Virus record (IMG/VR): IMGVR_UViG_3300032313_000664
Location: 1-64,000 of that record
Length of the DNA: 64,000 nucleotides
Source: a virus
Strand: one strand, 5' to 3'
Positions 58,045-64,000 of the stretch are shown piece by piece. The first letter of the stretch is position 1; every line of letters starts with the position of its first letter. Below the pieces are notes generated by a model. It did not search any database, was not told the DNA's origin, and saw nothing but the letters and a program-made list of their open reading frames with translations. A program made the position numbers and the translations under genes.

Positions 58045-59912
58045 TGCCAGTATATGCAAGCCCTGCAGCCAAAACAAAGCTTGAGCAAAGCACAAACCTA
58101 AATTTAAATATAGGTTGTACTATTGAGTACAACATGAATAGACTTGTAGATAACATTGTTGTTACTGGTGCAGATATTGTTAAGCCAGACGGAAGTAAGC
58201 CTTTTAAAAAGTTATTCCCCGTAGATTCAATCATCAAGGCTAACCGACCAATTGGAGCGGGAGTTAAATATGGAATCACAGGAGATATTGGGTCTGGAAC
58301 ATATAGAGATCCAAGAGCTAGTACATACCCGTTAGACTATAGAACATACTACCCAGGAGCAGACACATATTACAAGTACTGGCTAAGCGCAGTTAGCACG
58401 GGTGTAGATTTAACCATTACATATCCAAAAGCAGTATTAACAAATAAAGTAGTTGCAAGATTTGAGATATCACATTCAACTCCAGGAACCTGGAACATAC
58501 TTTTAAATGGATCATCTGTTGCACAAGGAACAAGTTCACAGATAAAAGCATTCGGTGCTGGAACATATGATGCTGGAACTTTGACTATTTATTATAATGG
58601 AACTGCATGGGTAACTACAGAGCCAGCAGTGCTAGGTGCTCCAGTAAGCATAACCACATTAAAGATAACCACTGCAGGAGTTGCAGGTAAGTACATTGGT
58701 GTTATTGAGCTTTGTCCTAAATGGGTAGTTGATATATCAGATGCCATTACAGATATGTCTATCTCAAAAGAGTCATCTACAAGCTCAGAAGATATCCTAC
58801 CAATCGGAAAGGTTTCAGCAAACTCTTTATCTTTAGGTCTTGTATCCTACGAAACCACACGTAAAATAATTTCCTTTGATAAAACATTTACTTTTGATGC
58901 CTCTAAGATTTATCTATACAAGCAGATTGAATTAAACCCATACTACAAGTTATATAATTCTGACCAAACTTATGAAAAAATTAATCAAGGTGTGTTCTAT
59001 CTAGACAACTGGTCTTCCTCAGAATATGGAGAGATATCTTTAACGGCACTTGATGGAGCAAAAATTTTGCAAGAAGTAATTGCACCAAGTATTATTTGTG
59101 AAGGATATTCAACAACTGCAATATTAAGAAGACTGCTTGATACGGTAGGTTTTACAAACTATAAATTTAATATGTCTGCAACAGACACTTCAATATTTAC
59201 TCCAAAGTTCTGGTGGACAGATGACAGTAAGCCAGTGTGGAATGCCATACAAGAGCTTTGCCGAGACTCTCAAATGACAGCTATCTTTGATGAAAATAAT
59301 GTGCTTCAATTTTACACAAGAGACTACATGTTCTCTTCAGCAAAATCCGTAGACTGGTCATTTAGATATAATGCAGATGGATCAAATCTGCCTAACATAA
59401 TTTCTTTTTCTAAAAACGAGTTAGCAAGTGCAAATCAGGTTAAGGTCTTATGGAATAGCGTAACTACTTCAGAGTTTACTGGAAACTCTCAGCCACTGTG
59501 GAAGTCTGGCAACACTTCAATGGGAGCCCTATCACTTGATCAAGATCTCCCAGCGTCTATTGGGGAAGGCGGATATATCAATCTTTCTCCAATTACAGTA
59601 AATAGCTACGAAAGCAAAAGAGTTCTATACGAGTATAACGGATACCTTGTAATTGATTCAGAAATTATAGAGTATGATGCAATTCAATATGAATATGTTT
59701 ATAATGGTGTCAAGACGCAAGTGTGGATAACAACTGAATCAGATGTATTAAAATATTTAGGTCTGTCAAATGTTGGTTCTGCAAACTATCAGCCTACAGG
59801 AAAATATAGAATTAAAACAAGAGGTGCATTTAATACAACCGTTGCAAATCATTATGCTGCGGCGTCTACTATATTAAATTCATGGAGTGGATATGAGGTG
59901 AAGTGGGTATAA
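58044..59912 (+). CDS. Tail hub protein with inserted beta domain (622 aa)
   Basis: Contains a galactose-binding-like beta segment (about 100-225) and then hub-type repeats (DMSISKESSTSSEDILPIGK, GVFYLDNWSSSEYGEISLTA, ILRRLLDTVGFTNYKF, FTPKFWWTDDSKPVWNAIQE) as in Tal/gp27-like baseplate hubs. WNAIQELCRDSQMTAIFDEN is a conserved hub motif. It lies after the distal tail protein. Probably the core of the tail tip. Confidence 0.8.
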   Translation: MPVYASPAAKTKLEQSTNLNLNIGCTIEYNMNRLVDNIVVTGADIVKPDGSKPFKKLFPVDSIIKANRPIGAGVKYGITGDIGSGTYRDPRASTYPLDYRTYYPGADTYYKYWLSAVSTGVDLTITYPKAVLTNKVVARFEISHSTPGTWNILLNGSSVAQGTSSQIKAFGAGTYDAGTLTIYYNGTAWVTTEPAVLGAPVSITTLKITTAGVAGKYIGVIELCPKWVVDISDAITDMSISKESSTSSEDILPIGKVSANSLSLGLVSYETTRKIISFDKTFTFDASKIYLYKQIELNPYYKLYNSDQTYEKINQGVFYLDNWSSSEYGEISLTALDGAKILQEVIAPSIICEGYSTTAILRRLLDTVGFTNYKFNMSATDTSIFTPKFWWTDDSKPVWNAIQELCRDSQMTAIFDENNVLQFYTRDYMFSSAKSVDWSFRYNADGSNLPNIISFSKNELASANQVKVLWNSVTTSEFTGNSQPLWKSGNTSMGALSLDQDLPASIGEGGYINLSPITVNSYESKRVLYEYNGYLVIDSEIIEYDAIQYEYVYNGVKTQVWITTESDVLKYLGLSNVGSANYQPTGKYRIKTRGAFNTTVANHYAAASTILNSWSGYEVKWV

Positions 59913-61723
59913 TGGCAGGCGCATACGATTACTGGAGTAGTTCATTTTTACCAATACCAACCCCAGCACCAGGGACTCTAGTCATACCTTGGATCTCAAT
60001 TCAGACAACATCTACAACAAGAGCAGTTATAACTTTAGGTACTCCAACGCAAACTCCAGGAAGCTACGCTGGGTCAGCAGCAAGCACTGGTAATTTTAAT
60101 GATCCAGATTTTACATTTACAACATCAAGCGGAGTTCATGTCCGTGAAAATTTAACTCCAGGTGCAAAATATACAGTTAGAGCACGTGCATACACAGGAG
60201 CAAATGCTACTGGAACAGCAGGTCCTTATATTACTGAAAGTTTTACTATGCCTTCATCATATAACCCCCTTACTGGAATTGTTTCAACAGCTACGCCAGT
60301 TACAACACCGCCAGTGTCAACTGGGTCAAAAGTTAATACAACAACGCTTTCGGGCATTGCTGCAGCAAGTGGAACTAATGTAGCTCTAGACAGCACCGCA
60401 GCAGCAGATACTGGATCAGATGAAGTCGCTGGACCAGTACAATACGTAACAGGATCCTCATCGGCAACTAGCGGAAATAGACAAGTTGAAAAATCTTTAT
60501 TTAGAGTTACAAATAATTCAAAAGATCCTGCTGAATTTTCAATAGCAGCAAAGAATTTTGAAATTTCAACATCTTATTCGCACTATACCTTTGGAACAGG
60601 GATGTTTTTTCAAAGCAGTATTTCTGATGTAAACGCATCGGGTGGTATGGGATTTTTTACAGATTTATTAGGAATGTCAGGATATTACGTTCTTATGCAA
60701 ACAACTTCTAACATGAATAAAACTGATGATAAAGAAGTAAAAATTATAAAAGTAGTTAATGGTAGAGTTAAAAAGCTTAATGACAGTCAAAAGGGTATTT
60801 CAAAAACCCTTACTGGAATCTTAGGCGCAACATCTTATAAAGTAGACATAAAGGTAAAATGCGACACTGGGGTAAGAGTAATTGATGTTTATATTAACAA
60901 CTTTAAAATAACAGCAACAGATGTTACATCTGCTACAAGTACAGACCCTTTAGATAAGGTTCTTCCTATAACACCCAATGTATCTATGTGTGCCACTACA
61001 GGATCAGCATATTATGATTATGTTTATGCTATGCCTCTTGAGGAAGCTCAATATAACTCAGGAGTGTTGCAAAATGTATATAATGGTCAATTTAATGATA
61101 CGATGCTAAGCTTTTTATACGGAGAAAAGGTTTTAAATAATTTTAATAAAACAAATCTTACAAATGGAAAGCTAGAAGAGTTTGGCACAGTTGCTAGAGA
61201 ACTTAGAAAAGTTAGTATTAAGTATGAGTCTAGGCCAGGATATCCCCTCTACCCAAGCTTAGGAATAAATAAATTTGTCAACGTACTAGGGTCCAGACTT
61301 ACGTCGTTTGGTGCGGAGGTTTACCTAGTAAATAACGCTGGAACCTGGGTACCTTTAGATGACTCATCACTGCACTCATTTAGTGTTATTGGTAACTACG
61401 TAGTTACATCTGGTCAACATGAGTATACAGACAAAACTGTAAATGAGTATTCAAACCCAGAACCAGTAATATTTCAGTCCTCTTGGATACAAAAAGAAGA
61501 TGATGCCAAAGCAGTGTCTAACTGGATTAAGACGTTATGGTCAAAGCAGCAGTCTGTTATAAATATGCAGGTATTCGGAAACCCGCTTGTCTCAGTTGGA
61601 GACATTATAACAATTAATTATCCTTCAAATGGGCTTGACGGAACGCAGAAATTTGTTGTTATGAATGTAAGTAATTCATTTATGGATGGATTGGAGACAT
61701 CAATTACAGCTAGGACATTGTAG
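59912..61723 (+). CDS. Tail tip protein with FN3 and lectin-like domains (603 aa)
   Basis: The start at 59912 (MAGAYDYW) overlaps the upstream stop as TAATG; a GTG three codons earlier lies inside that gene. The N-terminal FN3-like domain (LENLTPGAKYTVRARAY-type strands) is followed by a jellyroll insert (ISTSYSHYTFGTGMFFQSSI, GGMGFFTDLLGMSGYYVLMQ). The C-terminal region continues the hub (RELRKVSIKYESRPGYPLYP, WIKTLWSKQQSVINMQ). Could bind host glycans at the tip. Confidence 0.7.
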   Translation: MAGAYDYWSSSFLPIPTPAPGTLVIPWISIQTTSTTRAVITLGTPTQTPGSYAGSAASTGNFNDPDFTFTTSSGVHVRENLTPGAKYTVRARAYTGANATGTAGPYITESFTMPSSYNPLTGIVSTATPVTTPPVSTGSKVNTTTLSGIAAASGTNVALDSTAAADTGSDEVAGPVQYVTGSSSATSGNRQVEKSLFRVTNNSKDPAEFSIAAKNFEISTSYSHYTFGTGMFFQSSISDVNASGGMGFFTDLLGMSGYYVLMQTTSNMNKTDDKEVKIIKVVNGRVKKLNDSQKGISKTLTGILGATSYKVDIKVKCDTGVRVIDVYINNFKITATDVTSATSTDPLDKVLPITPNVSMCATTGSAYYDYVYAMPLEEAQYNSGVLQNVYNGQFNDTMLSFLYGEKVLNNFNKTNLTNGKLEEFGTVARELRKVSIKYESRPGYPLYPSLGINKFVNVLGSRLTSFGAEVYLVNNAGTWVPLDDSSLHSFSVIGNYVVTSGQHEYTDKTVNEYSNPEPVIFQSSWIQKEDDAKAVSNWIKTLWSKQQSVINMQVFGNPLVSVGDIITINYPSNGLDGTQKFVVMNVSNSFMDGLETSITARTL

Positions 61724-61740
61724 TCTGTAAATGGTATAAT
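61712..61740 (+). promoter_or_regulatory. Promoter of a leaderless tail gene
   Basis: AGGACA (61712-61717), 17 bases, GGTATAAT (TATAAT 61735-61740), 6 bases to the ATG at 61747. Same GG before the -10 as the other leaderless genes. Confidence 0.6.
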
Positions 61741-61746
61741 AAAAAT

Positions 61747-62145
61747 ATGGTAACTAAAAGAGTATCTACAACCAGCGTCACGGCAGACGCACCCATTGCT
61801 CTATACTCAAACTCTCCAGAAAACAGTGATTTGGGGCCAAACTATAAAAAAGTAATACCTGGTAATACAATTGGAGCAATGTATCTTTCTTCAGGAGATA
61901 TTAATTATAACGAAGTAGATGGCACCACAGTTGTTGTAGAGGAAGCAGCCGCAGCTGCAGCCGCAGCAGATGGAACAAAACCTACAGAGGCTCCAGGGGC
62001 TCCATCTCTTTCAGACATACAGGTTGTATCAAAAGAAGTTGTATATGATGCAGCAGGTAATCCATCAGTTCAGGTGGTATTTAAAATTAAAAATTCAAGT
62101 GGTCAAAAGCTAAAGGCCATCAATTCAAGAGTGGAGCTATTATGA
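61747..62145 (+). CDS. Small tail protein with Ala-rich linker (132 aa)
   Basis: Starts MVTKRVSTTSVTADAPIALY. A beta-type N-terminus, then a low-complexity Ala block (EEAAAAAAAADG) and a C-terminal FN3-like strand set (QVVSKEVVYDAAGNPSVQVV). Leaderless. It overlaps the next gene by 4 bases. Likely part of the tail tip assembly. Confidence 0.65.
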   Translation: MVTKRVSTTSVTADAPIALYSNSPENSDLGPNYKKVIPGNTIGAMYLSSGDINYNEVDGTTVVVEEAAAAAAAADGTKPTEAPGAPSLSDIQVVSKEVVYDAAGNPSVQVVFKIKNSSGQKLKAINSRVELL

Positions 62146-63227
62146 TAACAAAGTTTGGAAAAAGATTTTTAACAAGCCACCTAGCAGGTTTAGTTGATTT
62201 TACAACAAAAGACCTAGCACTAGGAATAGGAAGCTCTGCTGTAAATCAATTTGGAAATGATACCAGACTAGAATTTGAGTTTTATAGACTGCCAGCAACA
62301 TTGAGCAGCATTGATATTAGGTCTGCAGACATAACAGGTCTTTCCTCTACAGGATCAGCTGTAACTTATACTGCACAAAATAATTTCAGCCCAGGACAGA
62401 CAGTTAAAATAACAGGAGTCGTTCCCACACAATATAATGTTTCATCAGCAGTAGTTACATCTGCATCAAATTCCCAATTTACAATTGCATCTTCTTCAAC
62501 TGGGAATTACACATCTGGCGGATACGCTTCTTCTTATTCAGCAATATTTTCTGCAACTATACCGCAGGATATCTCAGGTGTAATATCTGAAATTGGTTTG
62601 TATCCAGGAGCAAGAAAATCTACTAATAGTTTTGATAGTCAATTTATAACTTCATTTGATAATAATTTAAATTGGACAGACGGGTCATTTAATCCTGAAA
62701 CAACTTTTAATTCAGAATCATTTCAATCTAAAATCGGAGAGAATATGATTGGCATTAGGGCGTTTGCAAGTGAATCAAAAGAGTACACCAATTCACAAAC
62801 ATTCTATGACATATCGGGATATAGCGTAAATGATAGTATAGCAATTGCATACAAGAAAATGGATACAAACTTATCAAAAATTAGAGTAAAGTTTTATAGC
62901 TCTGATTCCTCATATTGTTGGGTTGATTTTACCCCAGAGTCTGGAACTGGAGATAAGATAACATCATTAACCTTAAATAATTTATTTAGCAACACAACGG
63001 CAACTCCACCAGATCTTACTTCTATTGTTAAGGTTGGAGTAGAAGTCACGGCAGGATCTGGCGGAAATACAATTGTATACTTAGACAGCATTAGAATTAA
63101 TGACGAAGACACCTTTGACCCATACTTTGGCTTAATTAGTAGATCAGTTCTAACTGGAGCAGACATCTTAACAAAAGTTTCTGGAAGACAAGTAGATATA
63201 GAATATAAGCTAGCGCTGGAGTTTTAA
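62142..63227 (+). CDS. Tail tip or fibre protein with recombinable beta module (361 aa)
   Basis: Starts MITKFGKRFLTSHLAGLVDF. It contains NNFSPGQTVKITGVVPTQYN, then VTSASNSQFTIASS, one copy of the module found five times in the 21750 gene. A carbohydrate-binding-like beta domain follows (IGENMIGIRAFASESKEYTN, VKFYSSDSSYCWVDFTPESG). The end (GRQVDIEYKLALEF) is the baseplate-attachment type. It is coupled to the previous gene by ATGA. Confidence 0.65.
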   Translation: MITKFGKRFLTSHLAGLVDFTTKDLALGIGSSAVNQFGNDTRLEFEFYRLPATLSSIDIRSADITGLSSTGSAVTYTAQNNFSPGQTVKITGVVPTQYNVSSAVVTSASNSQFTIASSSTGNYTSGGYASSYSAIFSATIPQDISGVISEIGLYPGARKSTNSFDSQFITSFDNNLNWTDGSFNPETTFNSESFQSKIGENMIGIRAFASESKEYTNSQTFYDISGYSVNDSIAIAYKKMDTNLSKIRVKFYSSDSSYCWVDFTPESGTGDKITSLTLNNLFSNTTATPPDLTSIVKVGVEVTAGSGGNTIVYLDSIRINDEDTFDPYFGLISRSVLTGADILTKVSGRQVDIEYKLALEF

Positions 63228-64000
63228 ATGTCAGATGCATTAAAAGACCTAGCCATTGTTCCAGTAACTAGTAGTGATACTAATTACTTTCTTCGTAAAG
63301 TAACTGGATTAAAAATTGACAAGACTTATTCATTTAAGTTTCAGTGGGTTTTTGAAGATGATACTAAAAGCGATTGGTCTCCAGGGTATCAAATAAATAC
63401 ACCAACAGAAAACGTGCCTGGGGCACCTTCAGTAACGGTACCTGCAACAGCAATAGGAAACATACCAGTAACACTTTCTGTTTTCCCACCAAATACAAAG
63501 CGTGTAGATATATATATTATAGGCGGAGTGTACGGTACGGGCAAAGTAGCAGATAGTTTTCTGAGCGCTGGAACAAAAAATATTTCAGTAGCAGCAGGAG
63601 TTTATCAGGTAAGCTTAATAGCAGTAACCCCTTCTGGAATTAATGGAGATCCAACTAATACATTTACAATTACCATATCTAATGTTGTAACGGAGGACAC
63701 GGTTGCACCAGATCCAATTTCTGCAGGAGTTGTAACTGGAGGAGTTCATCCACAAGATTCTAGCGGTCAATTAGGATATTTAAACGTTGCTGTAACTAAT
63801 GCAACGATACCCGCAGACTTTGCTGGATATATCGTAAAGATAGTCAGCAGCACAAATACTTGGACTCAAACATTTAATAGCTCAACAGCGTTATCTAATT
63901 TATATATAACTGGTGGGCTATTTGTTGGTCAATCATATACATTATCTGTAGCCACAACTGACGGTAAAAATATATCTAGCTATGTTAACTGCACACCAGC
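63228..64000 (+). CDS. FN3-rich tail protein, cut by the right window edge (first 257 aa)
   Basis: Starts MSDALKDLAIVPVTSSDTNY directly after the previous stop, and stays open to the last base. At least two fibronectin type III-like repeats are visible (YSFKFQWVFEDDTKSDWSPG, then GYIVKIVSSTNTWTQTF and QSYTLSVATTDG). FN3-rich proteins are usual in tail tips and fibres. The real end lies outside the window. Confidence 0.75.
   Translation, partial: MSDALKDLAIVPVTSSDTNYFLRKVTGLKIDKTYSFKFQWVFEDDTKSDWSPGYQINTPTENVPGAPSVTVPATAIGNIPVTLSVFPPNTKRVDIYIIGGVYGTGKVADSFLSAGTKNISVAAGVYQVSLIAVTPSGINGDPTNTFTITISNVVTEDTVAPDPISAGVVTGGVHPQDSSGQLGYLNVAVTNATIPADFAGYIVKIVSSTNTWTQTFNSSTALSNLYITGGLFVGQSYTLSVATTDGKNISSYVNCTP

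Noticed and set aside
1-64000. Lysogeny genes (integrase, repressor) and attachment sites
   Set aside because: None recognised in any frame; the window gives no evidence of a temperate lifestyle, though the rest of the genome is not visible.

Overview
The window is one continuous piece of an AT-rich tailed double-stranded DNA bacteriophage with siphovirus-type morphogenesis genes: portal, XkdF-type prohead protease, HK97-type capsid, head-tail connectors, tail tube protein, frameshifted tail assembly chaperones, a 2139-residue tape measure protein and a tail hub. I see no ribosomal RNA, tRNA, CRISPR array, insertion sequence, integrase or terminase. The likely host is Gram-positive and probably an actinobacterium. 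The hints are PASTA (peptidoglycan-binding) domains in a tail protein, several strong -10 boxes placed 6-8 bases before an ATG (leaderless transcripts, common in actinobacteria), CRP/GlxR-type palindromes, and a vitamin B12-dependent ribonucleotide reductase. This host call is inference. The style resembles metagenome-derived phages of AT-rich aquatic actinobacteria.

Layout. 1-1.5 kb: a leftward operon of seven very small, mostly overlapping genes plus the start of another leftward gene, with short repeats and CRP-like palindromes. 1.5-1.8 kb: a divergent control region. 1.8-2.75 kb: a rightward run of micro-genes, two of them zinc-ribbon proteins from leaderless promoters and four of them overlapping membrane micro-proteins. 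2.75-3.0 kb: a non-coding stretch ending in a bidirectional terminator. 3.08-5.25 kb: a leftward operon starting with a secreted lysozyme-like enzyme. 5.3-8.7 kb: a glycosyltransferase, class II ribonucleotide reductase (nrdJ) and a holin-like protein with an EF-hand loop.

8.7-41.9 kb is an unusually large host-recognition region of about 33 kb. It holds modular tail fibres, collagen-like and glycine-rich proteins, LamG lectin-like domains, PASTA domains, two cupredoxin-like domains and fibre-associated chaperone-like small proteins. Interspersed are two more glycosyltransferases, two members of a three-copy family of unknown function, a U32-like/methyltransferase fusion and a transporter-like membrane protein. 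42.0-64.0 kb is the canonical head and tail module in the usual order, except that no terminase lies before the portal. The capsid and tail tube genes are each followed by a terminator and then an extended -10 promoter. The last gene runs off the right end.

The genes work together as a virion-building programme with a large exchangeable adhesin arsenal. The three glycosyltransferases (GT4-, GT60- and GT2-like) near the adhesins suggest, as a hypothesis, that the phage decorates its own virion or the host surface. nrdJ supplies deoxynucleotides in a cobalamin-dependent way. Many neighbouring genes overlap through TAATG or ATGA, so translational coupling is widespread.
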